A DNA stretch of 64,000 bases, taken from NCBI GenBank assembly GCA_025024175.1, contig QCXZ01000064.1, positions 16,616,001-16,680,000 of the forward strand, read 5' to 3'. The notes under the pieces are model-generated. The model did not search any database. It had not been told where the DNA came from and saw nothing but the letters and a program-made list of their open reading frames with translations. Positions within the stretch are counted from its first letter, which is position 1. Every line of letters starts with the position of its first letter. This document shows positions 36,191 to 48,246 of the stretch, piece by piece. Origin of the DNA: Rhyzopertha dominica (lineage: Eukaryota > Arthropoda > Insecta > Coleoptera > Bostrichidae). A program made the position numbers and the translations under genes.

Positions 36191-38230
36191 TGTTGTCTTT
36201 ACCGTCCTCTTGCCTAGGTTTCAGCATGGTTGCCAAACTCTTGAAAAAATAATTGGGAAAAGTTCTGAAGCAATGCAAGCTACCTGTTGCTAATTAATGT
36301 CCGTTGAACGAGATAAGGGCCCAAAACGGCTCACTACAGTACCACACCAAAAAATTGACTTTTGGAGGATATCGCTTGTGTGCTTGTATTATTCAGCGTG
36401 AATAGGGTCGTCCCGCACATTAAAATTTGATAGTTTTAACCTATGCCTTTTATTGCTTACGTCATAAATACTGGTGCTACGCATCTATTTTGCTTTTAGA
36501 TTAATTCAAGTCGTAACAAGCGGTGGTAGAAAAATTACTCTGTTTCAAACATTTTCTTCAATCCGCCAACAACTACGCAATAGGTTCCTAATTTCCGTCA
36601 TGTGCACTGTTACAGCTCCCTAGGTAACAAGGTGCTCAATGTTGTCAGTTTTATAAATAGCCAGAGAATATAACCGTTAACATCAATATTATAATGTAAA
36701 CATAGGAATCAACTGTAATTGTTTATCAAAACACTTCTTAACGTAACCCATTCTTACATTTAAAAAAAAAACCAACAGATTACCCAAATACTTCGACAAA
36801 ATCTTGCGCTCCTTCACTTAATCTGACAAATACGAAACTCGAAAGTTTGACCAAACTATATAAACAAAAACGGGTGGCTAGAGGGTTATTACGTTGCCCA
36901 TGGGACATGGACACATGGAGCACGTGCATCCTAACTCCATAGCCAATCATGCATTATATTTGAGTCTATTCATGCACTTAACTACACGATTTTTCGACTC
37001 AAGTTGTTTTTTAATAGTTTTGGTTTACCAGCCATTGACAGACCCAAGTCGAGGGTTCTCGATTTAGCTAAACCGCAATAATACTACTTCAAAATTTGCT
37101 GAAGTGCAGAAAAATTAGGTCTTCCAAAATCCTAAACTACCTTAAAAAGTAAAATTTTGCCAGAAATCTAGTTAACGTGTTTCGGTGAATTTTAAAATGG
37201 AACCTTACATCAATTTTATTGAATTTATACATTACCTTCACAAACACTGTATATACCTATGAATGTTGGATCTGTTTTGAAGTTTTATAAGGTTCGCTTG
37301 ATTTGCTTTCACTGCTCCGCGCAAAAAATACTGCCATTGTAATCGACTGTTTCAATTGCACGTTTCGTCTATCCTGTTTGATGTATTTCAGAAGAACTTT
37401 TGCTACTCAACCTGCATGATGCAAAAGCCTATTGACAAATTTAATTTCCCTTCATTAGGTGAGTACAACGCAGTAAATCCTCAAACTACAACGCCCAAAT
37501 ACTTGTTTTTCAAATACAGCTTAGGTGCAGGTAAGCCGACTAGATGATTTCTTCAGAACTGTCAGAATTGTATAAAGTAACGGATAGGATAAATATGCCC
37601 GGAATTTTTTTAAGAGTGAAAACCCTGATAAAAGGCTAGTTTAGAATTGAACATTTAGTTAGGAGAATATCCTTCCGCTATCCAAAGATTTCAGGAAGTC
37701 GCTTACTTTATATTTCTACAGAGCATAGGTATTTTCAAAGTTATTGTGTTTAGGGTTTTTCATATACCGTTTAATAAACGTTTATACTAATAGGTGAGGC
37801 CAACTGACAATGGTAATGTTAATCTGCGTTAATGTACGGAACAGAATCAACACCAAACTGGACGAAGGAATGTCACACTCAACGTCTATGGTCAATGACT
37901 GATAGAAATTTGTCCTTTGAATGAGCAGTTCAATCCATTAATAAGACGTGAGGTTAATAGGCTTTAAGTTAATATTATTTATGAGCGTAAAGTGTGCCGA
38001 TTGAATAAAACACAAAAATCATTTAAAAAAATAAGTTAAGGCACTCTTAGTCGCACCACAATATCAGCAACAAAGCCGCCACAACCTTGCTTAAGACATG
38101 AACATAAACTAAATAACTCAAGTGGGGCCCCAAGGTGCTGGCTAATGTCGGAGGCAAAACACAAAAGGGACCCAATAAATAAATTATTCTTTCCCTATCC
38201 TACAGGTACCTATTCCCCGGTCTAATAACT
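36191..38230. other. Intronic stretch, no recognised gene
   Basis: AT-rich; only frames of about 60 codons; no repeat structure recognised. Confidence 0.45.
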
Positions 38231-38233
38231 CAC

Positions 38234-38344
38234 CTCCAGTCACAATGCACGTGAGTTTCATATCTCCGTTTTCCTCGTAGGGTCCTGCCATAGACGGAAC
38301 ATCTTGGCCGTTTTCATCTATAATGGTCGTTCGCTGCGGCGGAA
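38234..38344 (-). CDS. Sidestep-family Ig protein, internal exon (first half of an Ig domain)
   Basis: This is a 111-base internal exon of a Sidestep-type cell-surface immunoglobulin protein; in insects this family guides motor axons and binds Beaten path proteins. On the minus strand the acceptor is a TTCTTTGCAG tract and the donor is GAG|GTGAGT. The exon opens in phase 1 and closes in phase 1. The peptide runs VPPQRTTIIDENGQ, a short linker, GPYEENG and LTCIVTGG. This matches the family pattern of a PP linker, then I-x-DE-x-G, then GPY, then the first Ig cysteine in L-x-C-x-V-x-GG. It joins in frame to the exon at 20604-20389, restoring the glycine after TG. The family call rests on this pattern; the paralogue cannot be decided. 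The exon for the preceding V-type Ig domain was not found further upstream in the window. Confidence 0.85.
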
Positions 38345-41225
38345 CTGCAAAGAAAAGGAACATTAAAAAATAAGCAGAATGCGGATGTTGAGCGAGAAAA
38401 CCCCGCGGTAGGGTCGGTCGGCTTTTCACCAGAGGTCTGAATGCTATTCAGAACGGTTTAGGCAAAATTATGCCCGGAGAGGAAATTACTGTCTCGCCGG
38501 ACTGTTTAGCCTCTTAAAAGAATGCTTCTGTAGCTTGAGGAATTAATGCATGCAACAACAGACTACGTCAGTTTCCTTTCATTCCAGGCGTATTTAAACC
38601 TTTAAGGTTTAAGGAATCTTCGCTACAGCTCTGACAAGCAGTCCGTTTACTGCCTCTGCAAATGGCGTCAAAATCCTGTTTAGTAGGGCCTGACAGTTAG
38701 CGCGATACAATGTTAATAACACAGAATTACATAGTTATGCGTTATGTACAATTTTAAAAGTACTTCAGTTAAAAGGCTGATGTTCCTGTATTACGAGAAC
38801 GCTACTTGAATTTGTGACTTACAATATAAGCTAAAGCCATTATCGAAAATGTAAGAGGATGGCTGATTTTAACATCACTAACATCGGTAATATCTAGTGA
38901 ACATTTCATTAATTTTTTGAGGTCCTTTACTTAAGTAGTTAGTGCTATAGTCGTCTTTATCGGGATATTTTCTTACAAACAGATGTATAAAATAAAATGT
39001 ATAACGTAAGGTATTATTGAGAAATTCAAAAGCACCAGATTTTCTACAAATCGAAAGCCATCTTGTTTGTTATAGAATAATAATAATGATAATAAGATTA
39101 TCATAGCCAAAGCTCGCTAGCAAATTATTACGTAAAATTTTTGGAAGATGTATAGAAACCGGAGATTCGCTTATTAGTTTTGATGTGATACACGTAAATA
39201 TTCGGGCCAGTCAAGCTTTTATATATGTTTTCAAATGCTGTGGTAAATTTTCATATCGTGCAGTCAAACTGATCTCAATTTCGTGTTTAACGAGTAATTT
39301 TGATGAATCGTTTATATTAAGTAAATTTTTAGCTGGAGTAAGGTAAGGTAAGGTGCATATGTAGTCTCGGGCGGGTTGGTCATGTGTGACTTCAAATTGT
39401 TAATCACCGATTCAGTCATTTTGTTCTCTTCTGAATTATATCATGTGAAAGACGTTAAAAGTATTTGGTTTCATGATTTTGAATTAACTATTTTTTTAAT
39501 TTGTTCACTGTTTCATTCATTAATTGTTAAATATATAATTTTTGTTGAAAAAAGTATATCGACATATCGTAAGAGTGAGTCAGACACTTTTATTAACTGC
39601 TTTTATTCATAGTCATATATAAAAAAGGCAATTAGAACTTACAGTCCTCGAGATTAATAGTTCGACTCGAAATTAGTTTTGACCTGTAAGTAGGCATAGT
39701 GCAATTGTAGGAATTTAATCAGTCACAAATACAGAAGTAGGATTCACTATTATTATTATTTTCTACCAGGGAGAAACCCTTTATAATAGTTGCTAGTTAC
39801 GCAAAATATACTTGCTTATAGTCATCTTAAATGTAATTGTAGATAAAGCAGGTTACTGACAGATAGAACCCCTATCGCATGGGATAGGTACATAAAATTA
39901 TCTAAATGCGCGGTTATGAAAATGAATGCAAAAATAACGAAGAATTCAAGCTTAGTACTTCAGTCAACACGATACTATTGTGGGTACCACCGTTCTCGTC
40001 GGACTGCAGTAAGTGTTCGTCCGTCAGAAGATTGCGATTTCTTCTTCGGGGTCACTAGCTATGAGTGATTCCGTTCACGTCGGGGTCACCGGTTGTGGTT
40101 ACTACCGTTTACGTCGGATGGTAACCAGTTGTGTACGTGTTGGTCCATTAGGCAAAGAGGCTTGGTGAAGTCATCGGATGGTTGTACACACCATTTAATC
40201 AGACTACATGAATTAACATTTATCACAGAGATTACTTACTGACTATCGGAGACTAACCAATGCTTAACTACACATATCTATTTATACTGCTAAATCACGC
40301 CATCGGCCTACATTTCTATTTATTATTTACGCTACATAGTGTACTTATGCCAACACGGATATGTATATGTCACGTAACTGTTTATCTTGTGATAACCAGA
40401 GCACTACACTATAGCAGTCTGCAATAATGCTAGAAATACCCAAAGAGAGTATGATCTATTTAAGGCAAGGAGTTCACAAAACAATACGAAATAGTTCATC
40501 AGCAAAATGTATTAATTTGGAGTCACCTAAATTGTAATAATTGTAATTTTACAGGAAACATCATTTTTCTAACCAAATAAACCAATTAATCAAGAAATTA
40601 CAACTTCAAAAATCTGTAAAACCGCAATGGACGTAACCGTTATAAAAAAGCATCTAGGGCCATCCTAGAGCGGATGCAAAAGCACTGACAGACTGAGACA
40701 ATAAGTATTCCAAATTTCGAAAAACTAGACATAAAAAACTAGATTCATGTTGTGTGAAATGTAGGCGTATTATGTCTAAATAGTCTCCTCCTAATGTTTC
40801 TACACTGCCAAACATCTCTTGAAAATCAGAACTTTTGACTCTCCAGCCAACTATCTACCGTCGACATCACTCTGATACCATGGGGTGATCTTATTTCTAT
40901 TCTATCTATTTAATATTAACGTCGAAGTCTACGAACGAACTAGATGATCATAATACATGTTGCTGACATTGAATATTAATTGACGTTCAACACGTTTCAG
41001 ACCGGTTTACTTATGTATATACTTAACAAATACTCAAGTAAGGCAAAACTACGATAACTTAACAGAGATTCTTTAATTTATGAGAGACACTAACCTAATA
41101 TAATTTTCAATGATTAACAAAAAGCGCTCCATCCCTGAACTCAAGTTGGTGACTTAATATTATTACGTAACTATAATAAACATCGGATTCTATTGATTAT
41201 CTGCGAAGGCGTTAGTTCAAGCCAA
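38345..41225. other. No recognised gene upstream of the Sidestep exon
   Basis: Probably further intron. It contains the tandem repeat at 39979-40140. No minus-strand exon for the preceding Ig domain could be recognised. Confidence 0.4.
39979..40140. repeat. Short tandem repeat, unit about 37 bases
   Basis: About four diverged copies of a unit of the form GTGGTTACCACCGTTTACGT then CGGGGTCACCGGTT, best preserved at 40063-40140. It may be an internal array of a transposon. Confidence 0.65.
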
Positions 41226-41230
41226 TGTTA

Positions 41231-41607
41231 GTAGTTAGTGAATGCACGAGTTGCAAGTGTGTGCAGTGATTCGTTCTCTGGGTGCAAAGGAATCGTGAGC
41301 TGTTAAAATTGACAAGGAGTTATGCCTTGTTGGCCGAAAACTTCGATCTAATCGACGATTGGCAATTACTGTTCCAGCTGATGAATTTCCTCTTGTTGGC
41401 TTCACTATCACTTCGAAAAATCTTGGATATCAGAAATTGTGTGCGAGGTGGGTACCAAAAATGCTTACATACCAGCACAAAAAGCAAAAAATGTCAATTA
41501 GAGTGCCGTTTTTGCATTGTTATCGACAAGACGGAGATTACTTGTTTTTTCACATTGTTGGAGGTGATGAGGTGTGGATATCCTATGACACCCCCAAAAC
41601 CAAATAA
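41231..41607 (+). pseudogene. Mariner transposase relic (third copy)
   Basis: The first frame gives ELQVCAVIRSLGAKES, equivalent to the mariner RA-x-IRF-x-x-AKG-x-SA block. After a shift, ADEFPLVGFTITSKNLGYQK is followed by LCARWVPKMLTYQHKKQ. Then VPFLHCYRQDGDYLFFHI leads to VGGDEVWISYDTPKTK, where GDE-x-W holds the first catalytic aspartate. It is open from 41359 to a stop at 41605-41607 and ends abruptly before the second aspartate. Confidence 0.85.
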
Positions 41608-42284
41608 CAGCCAATGACCTACCTTTTTGTAATGACACAACAGCCCTGACTTTACGAATATGCCTCGTATTTTCGATGCAAGTACATTTATTTGCTGTTT
41701 TCAGAATGCAATCTCCTCATTTAATTTGCTTTGCTGTAACAAAATTGCACAGGAATGTAATTTCACTTTACCTTTTCCTTTGACTACGGGGTTTCGAAGA
41801 TAATTTTTTTTTTTTAATCATACCCGCATTTCTGCCCTATGCGATCGTACCGGGCTTAATATACGTGTGCGAGGAATAGGTCATCACATCTTGGCTGACC
41901 TGCAATGTGTGCCCTGTCATCAATAACGAATTCAATTCATAAAGATTTTCATCGCCTGTGCGGAACCGCTGACCTAGTGGTAGAAGTCAAAGCATGACAA
42001 ATGACTGTCCCGGTAATGTAGCGGCTCCAGGGCCTCGTTCTCGTGGCAATAAAGGAAACTAATGGGTTATCAACAAGTTATACTTCGTATAAAAAGTGAT
42101 GAAATAGTCTGCAAACTCAGTGTATTGACAAGCTTGTTTTGGAAATAACTGCACATGCACAACGATGGTTTAACTTGTTAGTATTATTGTGAGGTAGTAA
42201 TCAATAGTAACCTACACGCTAAATGTAAATTAAAATAAAAACTCCTATTTTAGGTCGTTTACAGAACGTTACTAATAAATAGAT

Positions 42285-42390
42285 AAAAATTTGCTCTGCT
42301 CAGTTCATTAGGATCTTACGACTAGTTTCATAGTTTTTAGAGCTCATCCTGTAAGAATATTGAACGAAATGACCATAGCACACTGTCGAC
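42285..42390 (-). repeat. Hammerhead-like dispersed repeat, copy B (degenerate)
   Basis: The minus strand matches copies A and C in CAGTGTGCTATGGTC, GATGAGCTC, ATGAAACTAGTCGTAAG and GAGCAGAGCA. The CTGATGAG core reads CAGGATGAG here, so any ribozyme is inactive. Confidence 0.55.
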
Positions 42391-45300
42391 AAGAAACATT
42401 TCACATCAGGCAACATATATTTGGTGTACTTATTATGAAACGGTTCAGGTAACCCTGTTTTGCCATTATTTGACATACTTAGAGGAAATGCTGTTTTATG
42501 CTTACCGGGAAAATCATATACCTCTCTCAGGAGGTGAAATGGTAAAAAGGGTTAGCTGTCGACTTTAAAACTGATCGCGTCCGATATCCAAATTGTGCAT
42601 GGTAATGTTTAAACCAGAACTGCCAATAATGAATAGCTTGACTTTTTTAATAGATGTTTTTGCCTTTAAAACTTTACCTAGTTATATGCAGTGTTCTACT
42701 TATTTACAGAACTCAATCTTATATTCTCTGAGGGTGTTAGCAGAACAACAACAGATAGTACTAAAACAGATAACATAAACCAAATAAAATATCTATGAAT
42801 TTGGTTTATGAATGAAGGAAATCATTATTCAGAAGAAATGACAAAACCAAAGAATTGCAACGCAGAACTAAAAGATAAAGTTGTAGAAGTGCAACCTAAA
42901 ATCGTGGAAGGCAAGGAGCTGCTCACGGAAGCAACACTAGGAACAGAAGCAGAGAAGAGAACCAATAGGACTAGGCAAGTAGATACGGAAGTAAACATTA
43001 AAGAAACGAAAAAATAATTGTGAGAATGGTCTCTGATTAGCACGAAAACTAAATCGAAGACGATTTAACTCCAGAAAAAAGATACCAAGCATAAAGCCAG
43101 ATTCAAGGTGTGAAGCTGGGATACCGAAAGCTGATTAAGGAAAAGTAAAGAAATGTAGCTGAGATCTGGAATTCGAAGAATAACAAAAAACAGAAGGAAG
43201 GGAAAGGAGATTCTGCAGGGTATCAGTATACAAAGATAAAAACAAAAAAAAAGTATAAATAAAATGGAATAAACAACAAACATGCTTTTTGGACAAAAAA
43301 AGCTTGCTAGTGAATTTGGAAGATCCCATTTGAATTTTATAAGGGACATTGCGATGGAGGTGCATTTCTTTATGCTTGACAGTATACGAGGCGGCTGTTA
43401 CTAAAAGATAAATAACACAAACCTGGTATGGACATGTAAACCAAGTGTATACACTTAAATTGTTATAGATGTGATTTAGAATTTCTTGAGTAATAATAAC
43501 TGATGATATAAAAGGAGAAGGTGAAAAGCAATTCGAAAAGCACCGGAAGGATAATAGCAAATATGGAAATGAGACAAAGTAAACAATGGATTGAAGTTCT
43601 GCGTGGGCAACTGATTGACTGCATTACTTTGCATGAACCTAAAATGTACAAGAGAAAAGCAAAGAAATAATAAGTGTTCCAAATTATGTTTGTGGTTGCA
43701 CGGAGACAACTAAGTTCACGATGAACTCAGCTCTGAAGAAGCTTACAACAGCATTGGGCGAAACGTCAACGATCAAGAAGTCTTCATTTTAAATATCGGC
43801 CAAGAAAACCTTAATTAATATATTAATCCGATTTTAGATTACCATAGCTTAAGTATCATACGTTGTACATATTATGCAGCTTGTGTTGCAGATACGTATA
43901 TCTGCTACAAGGAATATACACTATCTAAACCAACACACCTCAATTTAAGATGTTGTCATGATTACTGGGTTGATTTGAGCTAACATCAACTTTAACAAAG
44001 AGAAGGGAAACAGGCCCTATGATTTTACCATCTAAATCACAATGCATGCATCAGCTGTTTTGTTTTTTTGTATCCACATCGGTACTTATAGGCACTTTGA
44101 TGATGACTGCATTAATACGATGGAAAGTGCAGTATACTAATGCGTTTCAAATTTAACAGCAATTATATTGCCGTTAGCATCTATTACCACCCACAGCTAT
44201 TACTTAGACGAACAAATCGATTAGTCTAAAAAAACTGGAAATATATTATGTTTCCGTGATAAAACTCGGCGCGTTTCTTCAAAGTTTTCCTTCAAATTAC
44301 GTTTGCCTCATACATGACTTAACACACTTTTATTTCCAAGTTTTCATAATCACCACCACGAAATCAGAATACGAGGAATTAGATCGACAGACTGATTACA
44401 CCTGTCATTCTGCTATTCACGCACGTACCACCGTGGGCTTGAATAGAAGTAGTGCTATTTTTCCTTGCTCCGCCTTGAACTACATAAATTATTCAGCGAG
44501 GTGTAATAAAACATCCCGTGCCACACCAATAAATAATGTTCATTATCAAAAAAATATTTATCGGCATCATTTTGTTCGCATTAGTGGCCGACATTATTTT
44601 TTCATCCTCGCAGGGCTTCCACTGCGATAAAATACGGCCATTTACTTCCTCCTGCGCGAGAACTTCACTGCCAAGGTTTTGAAGGTAGAGTCCGCTCAAG
44701 GCCGCAGAGTGTACGGCTTTCTAGAACGCGTGATGAAAGCGATTAAAAATCATTTACATTTTAGTTCATGGTTATTATAAGGCTTGTAAAGCGCAAAGTA
44801 GGCGTGTGGCATACCCTACAGAGGTGGTAAAATCTGCTGTTGCGACGACTTGAAAGGTTGACATATATAACATAATGCATATTATTTTATATTTGTGTAT
44901 ACTCATTACGTTTTAACAAAATGCTGTACATACAGCATACAGCCCTGGCAATAACCACTTTCCAGATTGCGTCAACCGTAAGATAGATACACGAATCGGT
45001 ATACGGATGATTAGTGTACCTTAAATTACAGTGTGGCAAATTTTTATAACGATTATCGAACACATTTACAAACAACCAGTCAATGTTATGGCATGGCAAT
45101 TGTATTAGCTAACTAGTAATGGCTCAAAATGCCCTAACAAGTAAAGTTGGAACCTCCCGAATGAAAACAATCGATATTATCGAATATTGAAACGTCTCGA
45201 AATATCTCGAAAGACTGTTGGTTTCTATAGAATAGAATCCAAACTAACAGTAGGGAATGAATCAGCGCCAACTGTGGCCGTGGCGGACAATGGTACTATC

Positions 45301-45900
45301 GCATAAATGTTCGATAATTCTCGCTTCTCGAGTATCGAGTCCTAGGCAGTCGGTATTTTTTCTGGTTTTATGTAAATGTAAAATAGTAGTATCAACTGTA
45401 CCATCTGGCGCTAATAGACAAATTGTATTAAAGAAGTATGCTTATTTTATCGTTGCACACAAGTAGGACGTAACCGAGAGGTTAATTATGAGAATTATCA
45501 TTCGATTGTCAAAACATCTCGCAAGGCAACATTTCGATTGTTGAAATCATTAGATTTTCATCTCTACAACACGACTTCAGCTGCCAATTGTACCCATAGT
45601 ATAACAGTCGTACTAGTCCGCGTAATCCCCATGTCGAGCAATCAAAGGATTATATCTACAGGCGTGATCTAACTCGTATACGCCCAAGGAAGGGATTTAA
45701 ACACCTCAATAAGGGAAATTCACCTGGGTAGCATCCATGCTATTCATTTTTCTCGGAATGAGCTGGTAGAATATTTTTCCCGTTGGCCAAAGTTTTCTTT
45801 AGTGTTCGTGGTTGTTATTTTAGATTGTTCTTCTTAGACCGTTAACCAGTTGAGTTCAACTTAAGACGTTTGTTTTAAAGTGTTAAGATGGTTCTGCCAT
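42391..45900. other. No recognised gene
   Basis: Purine-rich on the plus strand at 42800-43300, giving long but low-complexity frames on both strands. CTCTGAAGAAGC...GGGCGAAACGTC at 43731-43768 resembles the CTGAAGA...GAAACGTC motif common at the ends of animal retroelements. Nothing else is assignable. Confidence 0.4.
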
Positions 45901-45924
45901 TTGCTAAAGTGAACTGGATAACCA

Positions 45925-46354
45925 TATGTTATTAAACGATGGATTCATCCACAAGAAGAAAAAACTATTAGAAGCAAAACAATCTGGAAATGTGTTGAAT
46001 ACAATCGAAATTGTTGCACTAGAAGAGTGCATACTTTGGTAGGGGAAGTGTACATCGCATTTGAACGTCGCAAAAGTTGAAGCAAAGAACACAGACGGAA
46101 GCATCTACTCAGGCTGTTGTGGCTACAATATCCGCTAATTTGTTGTTGAAAGTCTCATATCAGCTGCCCGCTATCAATTCATTAAAAAGGACGGTTCAGC
46201 GCGTGAGGAACATAGCGGATAGTGTCGCCACAAATCCCAGAAATCTGTGGACCTGGCGATGACGCAATTCTTTTATTTTCTAGCAGAAAAATTGTCAGCA
46301 CCGGTATGCCGATGGTACGTACGCTTCATTCCCGAAATTGTTCAACCAGTTGTA
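45925..46354 (+). pseudogene. FLYWCH-MULE transposase, 5' part (interrupted)
   Basis: The frame GFIHKKKKTIRSKTIWKCVE, then CTRRVHTLVGEVYIAF is a FLYWCH zinc finger (x-DGF, K-T-x-WRC-x-EY, CR/KAR-x-HT). It is followed in another frame by STQAVVATISANLLLKVSYQ, LPAINSLKRTVQRVRN and TNPRNL, the segment usually between finger and catalytic domain. It ends YADGTYASFPKLFNQLY, the start of the MULE catalytic domain (ADGTF-x-x-x-P-x-LF-x-QLY, first Asp). It breaks off exactly where the foldback element begins and resumes at 47456. Confidence 0.8.
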
Positions 46355-47455
46355 CAGCGTGAGTAAATAAGAGAATCGGTAATATTTCGGGTTTGGCTTG
46401 ACCGATTTCAACCGACGAGGTGTCGTTTTCAAGAGCTTATGCACCCTTATAAAAAGCAATTTTATGTGTCAGAACATTGTTTGCATTGTTGCGGTCAGCG
46501 CACAAACTATGTTCTGACACTTAAAATTGTTTTTTATAAAGGCACATAAGCTCTTGAAAATGACACCTCGTTGGTTGAAATCGGTCAAGCCAAACCCAAA
46601 ATTTTAGCAGCTTTCTATATTAATATTTACCGGCTCCCACTCCTTTATTTGACATTTAACGAAAAATTGTTCTAAACAAAAATTGTAGATTTTAGTCCAA
46701 ACAATCTTAATTGCTGGAAAATATTTTCGAGTGGGTAAAGTGACCACTAGGAGGCGCTGTGACACCTCCAAATTACAAAGTTAATGTTTATACCATTTTT
46801 AGCCTAATAAATGTCTGCTGTATTAAACATCTAATATTTCAGGTTTGGCTTGACCGATTTCAACCAACGAGGTGTCATCTTCAAGAGCTTATGTCTTTAT
46901 AAAAAGCAGTTTTAAGTGTCAGAACATAGCTTGTGTGTTGACCGCAAGTGGGCGTTCTTTGAAATTACTACCTAAAACCGATTTTTCTCGAAATTTCTAA
47001 ATGGAGCGGTTTTCACCATTTTAGTTTATATTCAATTGTTCTTTTAATGAAGTAAATAGCCTTATAGCTTTGCATTTAAAAAATACGAGAAAAACTGATA
47101 TTTAGGTAGTAACTTCAGAAAACGCCCTCTTGCGGGCAACACACAAACAATATTCTGACACTTAAAATTGCTTTATATAAGGGCACATAAGCTCTTGAAA
47201 AAGACACCTCGTCGGTTGAAATCAGTCAAGCCAAACCCGAAATATTACCGATTTTCTATATTAATATATATCTATTATATAATATTTGAGGTAGCACAGC
47301 GCCCTCTAGCGGTCACTTTACAAACTCGAAAATATTTTTCAGCTGCTTCTCTTGGCCACTTTACTTTAAAGAAAAATTACCTCAAAGCTCTAGGGCTACT
47401 AGTTTATGAGATATGACCGGGCACCTCTCTTATTTGCTCATCCTGTACATACACT
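46355..47455. mobile_element. Composite foldback element inserted in the MULE
   Basis: The outer ends are inverted: CAGCGTGAGTAAATAAGAGA at 46355 and the complement of CAGGATGAGCAAATAAGAGA ending at 47455, each beside TA. Inside are four copies of a 90-base block (TTTGGCTTGACCGATTTCAA, GAGGTGTC, AAGAGCTTAT, TGTCAGAACAT). They are arranged as two inverted pairs (about 46388-46608 and 46846-47250). A further inverted pair (AAAGTGACCACTAGGAGGCG at 46738 and its complement at 47302-47321) surrounds the second. No transposase is present. Confidence 0.85.
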
Positions 47456-48246
47456 ATTCATGGCGTGCACTACAGCAATGTGATACCAATTGTATACACA
47501 CTTCTTTACGGCAAATTTAGAAGTACCTATGTTCGTCTTCTTAAAGCGTTAAACTCATTGAAACCATCTAACTTCAGCTAACTTCAATTATGGTGGACTT
47601 CGAAAGAGCTGCAATAATGCTTTTGCTGAAGAATTTCTAGCAACCACATTACGAGGATGCCTTTTCACTGAACTCACTTCCTTCGGAGACAAATACAGCA
47701 AGCAGCATTACAAAGAAAATACAGCGAAGATTTGCCCTACATTTGCATCTGTTGCCAGCTTTAGCTTTTGTTTCACTAAATGATGTGGTTAATGCGTTCG
47801 AACAAGTGCTTTACAGTAACTTTTACACAGAAAATGAAGATGTGTTGCTATCCATAATCAATTATTTTGAGGATATCTAGATAGGTTATACCGATATACG
47901 ACAGCGCCGAAGACCTCCACCGTATTCTATTAATCTGTGGAATGTCTACGAGTTAGTGAAGGAAGACATACCTACTTCACACAAATGACGCAATCGAAGG
48001 ATGGCATAAAAGCTTTTCATCTATACTTAATGCCGCTTATCCATCTATATGGAAGTTCAGCCGCGCTCTCAAGAATGAAGACAGCTTGAGTAAACTGAAA
48101 ACTGAACGATTAATCGTTGGACATCGACTACAGCAGTGTATCGTGATAATACACAAAGACTAAAAACAGTGGTCGTCGATTATGGGAATAGGCCAGTGTT
48201 GGCATATTTACGAGGAATTGCACACAATTTCCAGTTGCAAATTTAA
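47456..48246 (+). pseudogene. FLYWCH-MULE transposase, 3' part (interrupted)
   Basis: The catalytic domain resumes with TIHGVHYSNVIPIVYTLLYG and STYVRLLKALNSLKP, then after a frame change MVDFERAAI (second Asp). Later blocks are RFALHLHLLPALAFVSLNDV, INYFEDI, RRRPPPYSINLWNVYELV, NDAIEGWHKSFSSILNAAYP, SIWKFSRALKNEDSLSKLKT and LAYLRGIAHNFQL, ending near 48246. The order matches MULE transposases of insects and crustaceans. About four frame changes and several stops show it is dead. Confidence 0.88.

Larger units (their letters stand above)
20605..38233 (-). other. Long phase-1 intron of the Sidestep-family gene
   Basis: The intron runs from GTGAGT at 38233 down to the CAG ending at 20605, about 17.6 kb, and splits a single Ig domain between its first cysteine and its tryptophan. 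It contains a non-LTR retrotransposon relic, a minisatellite, a dispersed repeat with an insertion, a pogo-like transposase relic, a hAT fragment and simple repeats, listed separately. No nested gene could be established. Confidence 0.8.

Noticed and set aside
43065..43709. Several long minus-strand frames (77-141 codons) with hydrophobic residues
   Set aside because: The plus strand is purine-rich here, so the complement avoids stops and yields Phe/Leu/Ser-rich peptides. There is no domain or splice support.
43731..43768. CTGAAGAAGC...GGGCGAAACGTC as a hammerhead
   Set aside because: Core words fit, but helix I does not pair and helix III would have no loop, so only the motif resemblance is noted.
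44256..44630. 124-codon plus-strand frame
   Set aside because: No recognised domain; composition is that of the surrounding DNA; no supporting signals.
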